From assembly GCA_047632595.1 (NCBI GenBank), contig JBLIDK010000001.1, forward strand, positions 1 through 64,000: a DNA stretch of 64,000 nt. The letters are read 5' to 3'. Positions 35,607-44,964 of the stretch are shown one piece after another; the first letter of the stretch is position 1; each line of letters begins with the position of its first letter. A model generated the notes under the pieces. The model was not told where the DNA came from. It saw only the letters and a list, made by a program, of their open reading frames with translations, and ran no database searches. This stretch comes from JBLIDK01 sp047632595. Its GTDB lineage: Bacteria > Bacteroidota > Bacteroidia > Sphingobacteriales > Sphingobacteriaceae. A program made the position numbers and the translations under genes.

Positions 35607-38600
35607 CTAAAAAGTATCTAAATCGATTGGTCTAATTGAACCGTACCATTTAATAGTTTTCTCACCCACTCCAGGGACTTTAATATTTATTAAATAGACC
35701 CCACTTGCAATTGGTATTCTATTATCATTTGTTAAATCCCAATCCAAATAAGATGAACTATCATTATTTTTAATAATTCTTCTCACCAAAGTTCCATCGG
35801 GACTGTAAATTGAAATATTAGCAGATGGGGGTAAATTAGTTATCCTAACAACATTATCTACTTTGGTTACCTCATATTGAGAAAAACCATAATATGGATT
35901 AGGCACTGCTCTGATGTTGTCTAATGATGCTTTCAATATATTTTTACTCCCGACAGTTGCTGCATAATCTCTAGTTGAAAATACATAAACTGGAGTATCA
36001 GTTTTATTTGGATATGCTTGATACGGCTTAGTAACTCTCAATCTAATAGTAACACCTGTTTCCAATAATTTAGATTCAGGTGAAGCTAAAACTGGAATGG
36101 TTACCCAATCAATTTGACCAGTTACAAACTGTGCAAAATCATTAAAACTTCCACTCTCTATTACCTCGTGAGACTTCTTACCTTCATCGTATCTTGTACG
36201 TTGAATATAGGTATAGTGCTTACCTCCAAATGGGAAATTAGTAAATTTATCCCCACCAACTCCTGAACGAATAGTTGAAGTTGGATTCCATAACATATCA
36301 TTTCCATTTTCGGTTCCATACCATGAATCCTCACCCCAAATAATATTTACTCTTTCTCCAGTTTCCACATTTATTGCATATCCAGGGAACCAGCCATAAC
36401 CAGTTTCTCCTGAAATTTCATTACCCTCTTTATTCTTGGAAGGACTTTCACGTAATTTCCATTTTTTAGTCCCCTTTGCAACCAAAGATGGATCACCACC
36501 TAACTCAATAACTGGACACTTAGTCCATAAAGATTTATCGCTAGTAATTCTGATGTCATAACCAGACACGTTTCTAGAACGATATTGGGCTGCAGCTAAA
36601 GCATCATTTAGCTTTTTAGGTCCATATGCCGAATCATCAGAACTAAATTGATACGTTGAAAAGGTACCATTCAATGCCAATTTCAAATCATTATTAGGAT
36701 CAAAATCAACACTGTTTGCTCCTAGACCAATTGCCCAATCAAAATTAGTTTCGCCATTAGAAGCTGAATTTTGAACTCCAGTTAACCATGGTTTAAGAGG
36801 ATCATCAAAAACTATAGTAGTTTCTAATAAACCATTATTTGGTGCAACAGAATCTAATCTAGTGGTACCTGGAGTAATATTTCCTCCACCTGGATTCAAT
36901 ACATCACTAGTGGTTGCAATAAAACCCCAATCAATTGGAATTTCACCAGTTTTAGATTTTCTCATGATTTGACCAATTGAGGTAATTCCATTTGTTGACT
37001 CAATAGTATCACCTGTTTCTAAATTAATCATGTTCCAACCCGCTACTTTACTACCGTTTTCAATGAACATTTTCACTTCAAAATCAGCAGCAGGAACCTC
37101 TTTAGGATCATATACTTCAATCTTTATTGGACTTTTACCTGGTAAATAGATTAAAGTATCAGCTTTATGATCAGGACTATTTAATATTTTGTTAATAGTT
37201 TCTGGTGTTAGGTCAACAATATTTCCCCCATTGTTTTTTCCTTTAATCCTCATTACAGGAATTCCATCACCAAATTCACTATTCAATTTAGAACCGCCAA
37301 ACTCAGCTGAAGTAATGTGTGGTACTGCTGTATAGGTTACTAAATTTGATTTACCCAAGGTTCTACTACTTGGCAAGAATACCAAATCAGAAGCAGTTGG
37401 TGCAACCGCATACGCTAGAACAAGGAAATGGTATTGTCTACTGTTAACCAATCTTTCATCATCTAAAGCAAATGCATCTTTATCTATTAAAAAAGTTCTA
37501 ACTAATCCATTATTATTTCCATCTACTTTTAAAACAGGAATGAAAGCACTTACACTTACATCAAATTCTAGATTTACCACTTTATCAACAGCATCTTGAA
37601 TATCTGATTGCAAAATTAGTCTTGCTCTATCTGGATCACCTAGTTCAGTAATACTTACATTAGACTCAGCTAATTGATAAACCAAGTATCCTTGGAATTT
37701 GTAAATATCTGTTCCACCAAATTCATCTTTTAGTTCTTCATTAAACAACTCTACAGTTGGATCATAAGTATCTTCAAAGGTTAAGATAATTTTTCTATCC
37801 AATTCAGTAATTGCAACTTTAGGAGCTTTAGGTCCTTCGAGTAATTTAAAGTTTTGATTAAATAATTTTTGTGCTTGATCATCATATTGACGCAGCAGAT
37901 TAAGTGAACCTGTTGCTCCACCAGATGTTGCTCTAGCGAAAACTAAACCAACAGTAATATTATTAACCGCTCCTGGTAATAACGTAAAAGGTCCAGCCGA
38001 TTGTAAAAATCTTCTATCTGCAGGAACATTACCTTCAGTAATTTCAGTCCAGTTATTGTTATGATCAGGATCTGTTTGACCAGGAAACATGTAATTTGCT
38101 AAATCAGAATTACTTGGATTATAACCTGTACCTCCATATGATACTGGAACTCCATCACCCCAAATACCTCTTAGGTAATTGTAGAAATGTTGAGCACCAT
38201 CTGGGTTACCACTAGCAGGGTTTGCATCATTGTTGTAATACATGAATTTTGCTAATCCTAATTCATTACCATCATCTCCAATTGGACCTTCAAAGAAATC
38301 TACACCAATAGACGGAGGATTTAATCCATAACCATTTAAGTTGTCATCAAAATCATCACCATTAAATGAAATTCCTAAGCTTCTCCCAACATCACATTGA
38401 ACATAATCATCAAATGCAAAACCAACATCTGAATCAACCCATTGTCCAAAATAGGTGTTTTGTAATAAAGAATTAGATCTGTTTACAATTTTATACTTGT
38501 AAAAAGTCATGTCATTAATTGCATCACCAGTTGCAAATGCAAAAGCCGTTACTTGAATTTCAATACCAATTTGGTCACCACCTGTTTCACCATGAACATC

Positions 38601-39332
38601 ACCTTTGTCATTGTAAACCCACCAAATCATTTGGTCAGCACCTTCAGCAATTAAAGGAGTTGCACCATCACCTGTTACAACATCACCAGGCAATAATGGA
38701 AAATCTCCAGCACCTGAGCTGTAAGTACCATCACCATCAAAATCAAAATAAGGCGCTAAGTTTTGAGTTTCACCAAAACCACCTTGACCAGGCCATTCAG
38801 AAATTACTTCAGGCTCAATATATGTAGGATCTGGACTTATAGTATTATCCATAAATCGTTGAATTTCTAGCTTGTTTACTTTAAAATGCTTATCCCAAAA
38901 CTTACATCTTTCTTGAGAAATATTAGAAGAAACAGTATCTAAAGGGCCAGGCCAAAAGTCAACTCCTGTTTGACGATAAGTTTGCGCAGCAATTTTCAAG
39001 TTACCGCCTGCGTCCACTCCACCAAACCATAGAGCTCCAGCAAACATCATGTTTCTAGAAGGTTCTCCAGAACCTGGGTTCACCTTAGGGATTTCATATT
39101 TAGCATTGGTTAAATCCCACCACATGTCACCACCTGCAAGAATAGTTGCTCTTACGTTATTTACATCTAAATCAACATTAGCTTGTGCTGGTTCACAATC
39201 GGCCAAAACCTTAAAGGACTTTGACGATGCTCTATAGGTATCTCTTTTATTAAACCCTACATTTTTCTCAGCAAAAGCTGTAGAAACTATAAGTAAGGAA
39301 ATAATTGAAACGAAGTATAATCTTATTCTCAT
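35607..39332 (-). CDS. Large secreted protein with T9SS-like C-terminal domain
   Basis: 1241 residues. A signal peptide (1-21, ending STAFA) is clear. The middle is acidic and rich in Gly/Asn/Asp, with a FDFDGDGTYSSGAGDFP segment near 200 that looks like a calcium-binding type repeat. The C-terminal about 100 residues (from NIRAVPNPYYGFSQYEV) hold a beta-sandwich with NISIYSPDGTLVRRI and IASGVYLINIKVPG, the pattern of type IX sorting domains, but extend beyond the usual end with an atypical tail ...SIRPIDLDTF. The function of the body is unknown. It lies 22 nt after the receptor gene and 38 nt before the PorV/PorQ-family gene, so the three form an operon. Confidence 0.85.
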   Translation of the reverse strand: MRIRLYFVSIISLLIVSTAFAEKNVGFNKRDTYRASSKSFKVLADCEPAQANVDLDVNNVRATILAGGDMWWDLTNAKYEIPKVNPGSGEPSRNMMFAGALWFGGVDAGGNLKIAAQTYRQTGVDFWPGPLDTVSSNISQERCKFWDKHFKVNKLEIQRFMDNTISPDPTYIEPEVISEWPGQGGFGETQNLAPYFDFDGDGTYSSGAGDFPLLPGDVVTGDGATPLIAEGADQMIWWVYNDKGDVHGETGGDQIGIEIQVTAFAFATGDAINDMTFYKYKIVNRSNSLLQNTYFGQWVDSDVGFAFDDYVQCDVGRSLGISFNGDDFDDNLNGYGLNPPSIGVDFFEGPIGDDGNELGLAKFMYYNNDANPASGNPDGAQHFYNYLRGIWGDGVPVSYGGTGYNPSNSDLANYMFPGQTDPDHNNNWTEITEGNVPADRRFLQSAGPFTLLPGAVNNITVGLVFARATSGGATGSLNLLRQYDDQAQKLFNQNFKLLEGPKAPKVAITELDRKIILTFEDTYDPTVELFNEELKDEFGGTDIYKFQGYLVYQLAESNVSITELGDPDRARLILQSDIQDAVDKVVNLEFDVSVSAFIPVLKVDGNNNGLVRTFLIDKDAFALDDERLVNSRQYHFLVLAYAVAPTASDLVFLPSSRTLGKSNLVTYTAVPHITSAEFGGSKLNSEFGDGIPVMRIKGKNNGGNIVDLTPETINKILNSPDHKADTLIYLPGKSPIKIEVYDPKEVPAADFEVKMFIENGSKVAGWNMINLETGDTIESTNGITSIGQIMRKSKTGEIPIDWGFIATTSDVLNPGGGNITPGTTRLDSVAPNNGLLETTIVFDDPLKPWLTGVQNSASNGETNFDWAIGLGANSVDFDPNNDLKLALNGTFSTYQFSSDDSAYGPKKLNDALAAAQYRSRNVSGYDIRITSDKSLWTKCPVIELGGDPSLVAKGTKKWKLRESPSKNKEGNEISGETGYGWFPGYAINVETGERVNIIWGEDSWYGTENGNDMLWNPTSTIRSGVGGDKFTNFPFGGKHYTYIQRTRYDEGKKSHEVIESGSFNDFAQFVTGQIDWVTIPVLASPESKLLETGVTIRLRVTKPYQAYPNKTDTPVYVFSTRDYAATVGSKNILKASLDNIRAVPNPYYGFSQYEVTKVDNVVRITNLPPSANISIYSPDGTLVRRIIKNNDSSSYLDWDLTNDNRIPIASGVYLINIKVPGVGEKTIKWYGSIRPIDLDTF

Positions 39333-39354
39333 CTCTATTTAAGTTAAAATTTTT

Positions 39355-42300
39355 CTAGAAACTAATTTGTGCACCGATTCGAATAAATCGAGGTAAACTA
39401 TAGTTAAATGGATTGTTAATTTTTTCTGTATATAAGGCAACAAATGACTCTGGATTATTTTGAGTTGCAATTGTTGAAATACCTTGCGCTGATGTTAAAT
39501 AGCCGTCATCTCCAGGGTTACCTGTAAATCTATAAACGGTAATTGTATTTCTTACATTAAACACATTTAACACCTGAGCATAAACATTCAAACCAACTCC
39601 ATTTTTAGATTTATCCTCCGATTTGAAATTAAATTGCTTATCAATACCAAGGTCAATTCTAGAAGTCCATGGTAAACGACTACCATTAATTGAACCATCT
39701 AAAGCTCTAAGTCTTTGATCAGTGTTAATATCTGCAAGTCTTAATGCATTTGACTGTCTAGTAAATGGCGTACCTGATCCTAAATTAAATCTTAAATTCA
39801 CGCCAAAGTTTTCCAATACATTTCTTCCCCATTCTGGTCCATTGTATTTTTTTCCTTCACCATATCTATAGTCAATACGGGCAACTACTCTATGTCGTTG
39901 ATCGAAATCTAATGCAGTAGGTACTCTTAAATTCGGAAGACCTAATGTTGCAAGGTTAGCTCCTGCACCAGAACCTGACCCAGTTCCCTCAGCAAATGTT
40001 AATGTGTAGTTTATATTAGCACTTACGTTACTTTCACCTGCTCTTCTTAGATCATACGTAACAACTAAACCCTTTGCAGTTCCAAAATCAATATTTAAAA
40101 ATGTTGTATAAGCATTTGGATAAGCTACAGTTAAATTGGTTACTTGAATATTGTCTCTTGACTCTTTATAGAAAGTTTCAAATTTAATTGCTGAACGTTG
40201 GTTAAGTTTTTGCTGGAAACCAATTTGATAATTTATTGATCTAGTTGGTCTTAAATCAGGATTGTTCAAACTATTATCCGCTCCAGTTTCTAAAAAGAAA
40301 TAATCATCAGGGTTAGTTAATGTTCTTTCTGTTGGCCTTTGACTTAACACATCATAATTTGCGAAGAACAACGCTTCATCAGAAATTGGGAATGAGAATG
40401 CAATTCTAGGTAAAACAGAAACTTGTGGTTCGTAATCCTTGAACGATGGTGCACCTAATGTTAGGTTACCTCTACTATCTCTTTCCGCTTCAGCAGAAAT
40501 ATATGGAGCAATTTCATCACCAGAAGGTACAGAACCATTGATCTCAAGTGCTTGAGTTAAAATTGCATCTTCACGACCTTGTTGAATTGCATTACCATTG
40601 TTATCGTAAAAAACATCCCCACTACGGTAACCTATTATTCTGTTTGGATTAGTTGGATTGTTTACGTAAACAACGAAGTCATCACCAACATTGTCTGGAT
40701 GTGACACTTCAGAAATACCGCCGTTTAGTGAAGATACTTCACCAACTGTTCTCACAGGATACAATGAAAATCTATCCGTTAAAACTTTAGTGTTTGCATC
40801 GTAACGCTCTACTCTAACTCCTAAACGAAAAACTAAGTCTCTAAAGCTAAATCTATCCTCTAAATAACCTGCAATGTAAATTGGTTGATTAGGTCCTATT
40901 GGTCTGTTCACTTCATCATTAAAGAAGTCTAAGTAATCAACTCTAGCAGTATTTTTATTACCTAAGTGATCGTAACCGTAATAATTTACTAATTTACTTG
41001 TTGGCGTTCCACCATTGAATAAATCATCTGGTCCATATAATGACAAGTCTAATAGTGAAGGATCTAAATTATCCACATCGATAAATGTAGTTTCATTTAC
41101 AAGCTCACCATTAATTTTTACTTTGTCTTCAATTAGTTTAGCACGTAAATTCCTATCAAAATCTGTTTGATTCCCTTTATCAACAAAACGATTATAAAGT
41201 ACTGTATCTTGGAACACTCCATCAGAATTTGTTACATAAATTGGGTTAGCTAAATCTAACTCTCGTAGATGTAAATTTAATTGTTGACGTGCTACAGAAT
41301 ATAAACCAGTTGCACCTAATGAATATGACCTATCTGTACGTTGCTCATATTCTAGACCAAAGCTCAATGCGTGATTTCCAATGTCTGATGACGCTGACGC
41401 TTTAAAACTAAATTGAGTATTATTTGAATAGCCATAACTACTAATGTTTGCACCTGGTGCTGTCCAAATACTATATATAGAATTTGGGTTGGATCCATTA
41501 ACTAATCCACCACCTTGAATTATATCATTTAAAGTTGCTGGATTATTTCCATCCTCTTGAGCAAATGAATAAAATTGTTTAGTATAGTTTTCTCTAACTT
41601 CATTAACACCACCTGGTGTAAAGTTAACTGAAGTATCAACAAATCCTGAATGAAATACTGTATCTGGACCACCACCAGCATTTACGCTTCTTTCATAAAA
41701 TTTTGTCCGTTGAGTTTCAAACTTTCCAATATATCCATAATCAAATATATTCTCCCCGTGAAATTCATCTTGAACTTTAACATTACTTACTGAGTAATCT
41801 GCTTGGATGGTATAGTAAGCGTTTTTCAAAATTGATGAAGATTCTTCTGAATTTAGTGGATCTCCAAATTTTTGAGTGAAACGTACAAAACCCCTTGCAT
41901 CATTTTCCTGTCTGCTTTGGTAGTTTTTATAGTTCAATAAAGAGCTAGAGTAATTAAAATCATTACCATCTCTAAAGTTAGCATTACCCCCAAATGTAAT
42001 GTTTACGTTTTTCACCGGTTGAAAATCAACTTTTGCAGCTACTGAACCAGTTAAACGCTTTACATTTTCAACAAAATCTACATCTTGAATATCATCTTCA
42101 TTTAAGAACTCAGCCTCAGATAATGTACCGCCACCAGGGTTTCTTCTTAGAGGTGCATTTTCTAACTCTTCTAATTTCTCATCATTAACTCGACTTAAAC
42201 CAAAAGTTCTTCTAACCGGATCCTTTTCTGTTACTAGATTTATACTTGCAGTAAAACCAAGAATTGAGCGTTGTGTGCTTTCTCCTTTATCTTTTATTAA

Positions 42301-43080
42301 GATTGGGCCACTCACATACGCTTCTAATAAATTGTAATTAAACTTGTCTGTTAACTGAGAAGTTAATAATTCAAAACCACCATAAAAAGAACTAGAAGGT
42401 CCTTTAGTAGTAATTGAAATAATACCACCAGTTAAATCACCATAACGAGCCGGTATTCCAGCTGTAAATACAGAAAGCTGTTCAATACTATTTTGAGGAA
42501 TATTTTGGCCACCTATAATTTTTATACCATCAACTATATAAAGTGTAGCATCACTTCTTGAACCTAAAACGTTTACCTCCTCACCTTCATCAGCAGAATA
42601 AACACCACCTGTTTGTGCAGCTAAACTGTTTATATTCCTGGTAGGTATCTTCTTAATCTCATCGGCAGAAACTGTTGAACCAGTTGTTGTATTATCTCTC
42701 GAAATCAATGGGACTTCATAAAATACTATTTCTATTGCATCAAGTTCTAAACCTTCGCTCATTTTTGGACTAACGAATGTTGTCCTTTCCGAGTTTACTA
42801 TGATTCCTGGAATGTTAATTTCAGTAAAACCTATAAACTTCGCTACTAGTGTGTAAGACCCTGCTTCTAGTGGTTTAATAGAAAACATACCATCAAAGTT
42901 GGTAGTTGCACCACCTTTTTGAACACCGCCTTGCACAACAATAACGTTTGCAAATGGAATTGGATCACCCGTAACCTTGTCGGTTAGAGTTCCTTTAATT
43001 TCTCCGTTTCCACCTTGTGACCAGGCAGTTACTATAAATATAATAAGAAGAGATAGAGTTGTGTAAAGTTTTTTCGCCAT
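39355..43080 (-). CDS. TonB-dependent outer-membrane receptor with carboxypeptidase-like regulatory domain
   Basis: 1241 residues from ATG 43080. Signal peptide about 1-22. A carboxypeptidase regulatory-like domain spans about 26-107 (GEIKGTLTDKVTGDPIPFAN opens it). The plug domain is about 130-228 and includes VNVLGSRSDATLYIVDGIKI and AGIPARYGDLTGGIISITTKG. The remainder is a beta-barrel of many strands ending RIGAQISF. Such receptors import large substrates with TonB energy. No SusD-like partner follows; instead a T9SS-type protein and a PorV/PorQ-family barrel do. The frame reaches back to TTG 43104, but the signal peptide begins at ATG 43080. Confidence 0.92.
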   Translation of the reverse strand: MAKKLYTTLSLLIIFIVTAWSQGGNGEIKGTLTDKVTGDPIPFANVIVVQGGVQKGGATTNFDGMFSIKPLEAGSYTLVAKFIGFTEINIPGIIVNSERTTFVSPKMSEGLELDAIEIVFYEVPLISRDNTTTGSTVSADEIKKIPTRNINSLAAQTGGVYSADEGEEVNVLGSRSDATLYIVDGIKIIGGQNIPQNSIEQLSVFTAGIPARYGDLTGGIISITTKGPSSSFYGGFELLTSQLTDKFNYNLLEAYVSGPILIKDKGESTQRSILGFTASINLVTEKDPVRRTFGLSRVNDEKLEELENAPLRRNPGGGTLSEAEFLNEDDIQDVDFVENVKRLTGSVAAKVDFQPVKNVNITFGGNANFRDGNDFNYSSSLLNYKNYQSRQENDARGFVRFTQKFGDPLNSEESSSILKNAYYTIQADYSVSNVKVQDEFHGENIFDYGYIGKFETQRTKFYERSVNAGGGPDTVFHSGFVDTSVNFTPGGVNEVRENYTKQFYSFAQEDGNNPATLNDIIQGGGLVNGSNPNSIYSIWTAPGANISSYGYSNNTQFSFKASASSDIGNHALSFGLEYEQRTDRSYSLGATGLYSVARQQLNLHLRELDLANPIYVTNSDGVFQDTVLYNRFVDKGNQTDFDRNLRAKLIEDKVKINGELVNETTFIDVDNLDPSLLDLSLYGPDDLFNGGTPTSKLVNYYGYDHLGNKNTARVDYLDFFNDEVNRPIGPNQPIYIAGYLEDRFSFRDLVFRLGVRVERYDANTKVLTDRFSLYPVRTVGEVSSLNGGISEVSHPDNVGDDFVVYVNNPTNPNRIIGYRSGDVFYDNNGNAIQQGREDAILTQALEINGSVPSGDEIAPYISAEAERDSRGNLTLGAPSFKDYEPQVSVLPRIAFSFPISDEALFFANYDVLSQRPTERTLTNPDDYFFLETGADNSLNNPDLRPTRSINYQIGFQQKLNQRSAIKFETFYKESRDNIQVTNLTVAYPNAYTTFLNIDFGTAKGLVVTYDLRRAGESNVSANINYTLTFAEGTGSGSGAGANLATLGLPNLRVPTALDFDQRHRVVARIDYRYGEGKKYNGPEWGRNVLENFGVNLRFNLGSGTPFTRQSNALRLADINTDQRLRALDGSINGSRLPWTSRIDLGIDKQFNFKSEDKSKNGVGLNVYAQVLNVFNVRNTITVYRFTGNPGDDGYLTSAQGISTIATQNNPESFVALYTEKINNPFNYSLPRFIRIGAQISF

Positions 43081-43121
43081 GTGCGTTATTTTAGTTTTCA
43101 CCAAACAATCGATGCCCTAAG

Positions 43122-43138
43122 GTAATATCTTATATTAC
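43122..43138. promoter_or_regulatory. Inverted repeat upstream of the TonB-dependent receptor
   Basis: GTAATAT (43122-43128) and ATATTAC (43132-43138) are exact reverse complements around a 3-nt centre, 41 nt before the receptor ATG. It may be an operator or an mRNA leader hairpin. A weaker TTACA/TGTAA pair lies further upstream. A -7-like box (TTTATTTG, one mismatch) is just upstream. Confidence 0.4.
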
Positions 43139-43219
43139 TTTAGTGCAAATAAAAGTGTCAATATTGTTACAAAAATGTAATGCGATGTTTACAATCACAT
43201 TAGTTTAATTTACTATTTA

Positions 43220-44158
43220 TCAATCTTTTAATGCTAATATTTTAGCTGCTAAAACATGACTAATTTTTTTATAAGATTCAAATGTCCAACCCGCCACATG
43301 GGGAGTCAATAAAACATTCGAAAATGCTGTGAGGGGTTTAAACCACTCGGTTTTGGCCAATTTATCGGCCTTTTCTACTTCTAAAACATCTAAAGCACAA
43401 CCAACTATTTTTTCTGATTCGATTAGCTTTATTATTGAATTGGTGTTCAATATTTCACCTCTTGAGGTGTTGATAAGCCAAATTGGCTTTGAGAATTCAT
43501 TAACAAAATCACTATTAATTAAATTCTTTGTTTCATTAGTTAGGGGTAAATGTATACTTAAAATATCGGAATCCAACTTTAATTTTTCAAGTGATACTTC
43601 CTCAATTAAATGCGTTGAGAAATTTGATTTGTACTTGTCATACACAATTACCCTTGCTCCAAGTTGAGCAACTTTCTCTGCAAAAGCTTGACCCATATTA
43701 CCGTATCCAATAATACCAATGGTTTTTAATTGTAGTTCAACACCTCGATTTTGCTCTCTTTTCCAAATACCATTTACTATTTCATTATAAGATTTAGTAA
43801 AATTATTTAAAATTGAAAGCAACATTCCTAAAGTATGTTCTGCAACTGCATTTGCATTTCCTTCTGCTGCATGAATACATTGAATTCCCTTAGATTCAGC
43901 ATAATCAACATCAATATTGTCCATACCAGCACCTGCTCTTGCAATAAATTTTAATTTGGTTGCTTTATCAATGAACTTTTGATCAACCTTAATACAGCTA
44001 CGCAATATTAAGCCATGATACTTTTCAATTTCGTCATATATACAAGTATAGGTTGAATTAAGTAGTTCCACAATCGCATAATTGTGTGATTTTAATTTTT
44101 TATGAAGAGCTTCATGAACTTCATCTACTATAAGAATTGTTGAATTATCCATGTACAA
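43220..44158 (-). CDS. D-2-hydroxyacid dehydrogenase (phosphoglycerate dehydrogenase-like)
   Basis: 312 residues. The NAD motif IIGYGNMGQAFAEKVAQLGA (about 149-168) and the catalytic set are visible: arginine in FIARAGAGMDNID, glutamate in ALDVLEVEKA, and histidine in LLTPHVAGWT. A likely reaction is oxidation of D-3-phosphoglycerate for serine synthesis, though other D-hydroxy acids are possible. The 5' end overlaps ksgA by 8-14 nt, depending on the start chosen (ATG 44152 or 44158). Confidence 0.87.
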   Translation of the reverse strand: MYMDNSTILIVDEVHEALHKKLKSHNYAIVELLNSTYTCIYDEIEKYHGLILRSCIKVDQKFIDKATKLKFIARAGAGMDNIDVDYAESKGIQCIHAAEGNANAVAEHTLGMLLSILNNFTKSYNEIVNGIWKREQNRGVELQLKTIGIIGYGNMGQAFAEKVAQLGARVIVYDKYKSNFSTHLIEEVSLEKLKLDSDILSIHLPLTNETKNLINSDFVNEFSKPIWLINTSRGEILNTNSIIKLIESEKIVGCALDVLEVEKADKLAKTEWFKPLTAFSNVLLTPHVAGWTFESYKKISHVLAAKILALKD

Positions 44159-44912
44159 TATGTTTAGCTAAAAAATCAAATTGTTCCACTTCTAGCTGTT
44201 CTGCTCGTTTTTGAAGTAAATTCTCGATTTCGAGATTCGTTTCAAAATTGTACATTTTCAAGCAATTTCTTAAAGTTTTTCTTCGTGTAGCAAACGATGC
44301 TTTGACTAAACCTTTGAACAGTTTAAAATCAACTGAGATTCTTGAAATAGTTCTTTTCTGCATTACTATTACTCCAGATTTTACTTTTGGTGGAGGATTA
44401 AACGCTCCCTCATTTACAGTAAATTGATATTTACATTCATATAATGCTTGAGATAAAACTGAAAGCATTCCATATTCTTTAGAATTAGGTGATGAGCAAA
44501 TACGCTTTGCCACTTCTTTTTGAAACATACCCGACAATTGTGTCACTATTGAGCAGTTATCAATTGCCTTGAATACAATTTGTGATGAAATATTATATGG
44601 AAAGTTTCCACAAACAACAATAGCTCGATTTGGCCATTGTAAATTGAAATCAATTTTTAAAAAATCTCTGTTTAGCAACCTTTCGTTAAAAGCATAATGG
44701 GCATTAAGGTAGGTAATAGATTCAGAATCTACTTCGGATAAATAAAAGTTATCGTTAAACTTTTGTGCCAAATATTTTGATAGAACTCCCATTCCAGGCC
44801 CTACTTCTAATACAATATCATTACTTTTGGCAGTAACACAATCGGCAATTTTTCTAGCAATAACCTCATCTTTTAGAAAATGCTGACCTAAATGTTTTTT
44901 GGGCTTTACCAA
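44145..44912 (-). CDS. rsmA: 16S rRNA (adenine1518/1519-N6)-dimethyltransferase KsgA
   Basis: 255 residues from TTG 44912. The opening VKPKKHLGQHFLKDEVIARK and the SAM motif VLEVGPGMGVLSKYL are KsgA hallmarks, and GNFPYNISSQIV is the catalytic NxPY loop. It methylates two adenines near the 3' end of 16S rRNA. No in-frame ATG exists before the conserved start; in-frame TTG 44912 or GTG 44981 are the only usual choices, and the shorter one fits the family and the promoter box at 44952-44959. It overlaps the hydroxyacid dehydrogenase at its 3' end. Confidence 0.9.
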   Translation of the reverse strand: MVKPKKHLGQHFLKDEVIARKIADCVTAKSNDIVLEVGPGMGVLSKYLAQKFNDNFYLSEVDSESITYLNAHYAFNERLLNRDFLKIDFNLQWPNRAIVVCGNFPYNISSQIVFKAIDNCSIVTQLSGMFQKEVAKRICSSPNSKEYGMLSVLSQALYECKYQFTVNEGAFNPPPKVKSGVIVMQKRTISRISVDFKLFKGLVKASFATRRKTLRNCLKMYNFETNLEIENLLQKRAEQLEVEQFDFLAKHIVHG

Positions 44913-44943
44913 TTGTTTAATTGTTGTAGATTTAAAAATAAAC

Positions 44944-44959
44944 TTGCTTTGCAAAGATA
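44944..44959. promoter_or_regulatory. Overlapping divergent promoter elements of ksgA and pdxA
   Basis: The 10-bp palindrome CTTTGCAAAG (44947-44956) makes two opposed -7 boxes. On the minus strand TATCTTTG (44952-44959) is an exact match for ksgA. On the plus strand TTGCTTTG (44944-44951) is one base from the consensus, 13 nt before the pdxA ATG. Both genes would be driven from the same few bases. Confidence 0.5.
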
Positions 44960-44964
44960 AAATT

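Noticed and set aside
38519..38827. His/Gln-rich open frame on the plus strand inside the secreted-protein gene
   Set aside because: It is an antisense shadow of a conserved coding region, with biased composition from the opposite strand.
35607..43080. The receptor and the secreted protein have the same coding length (3726 nt each), hinting at duplication
   Set aside because: Their sequences have different domains and no visible similarity; the equal length is a coincidence.
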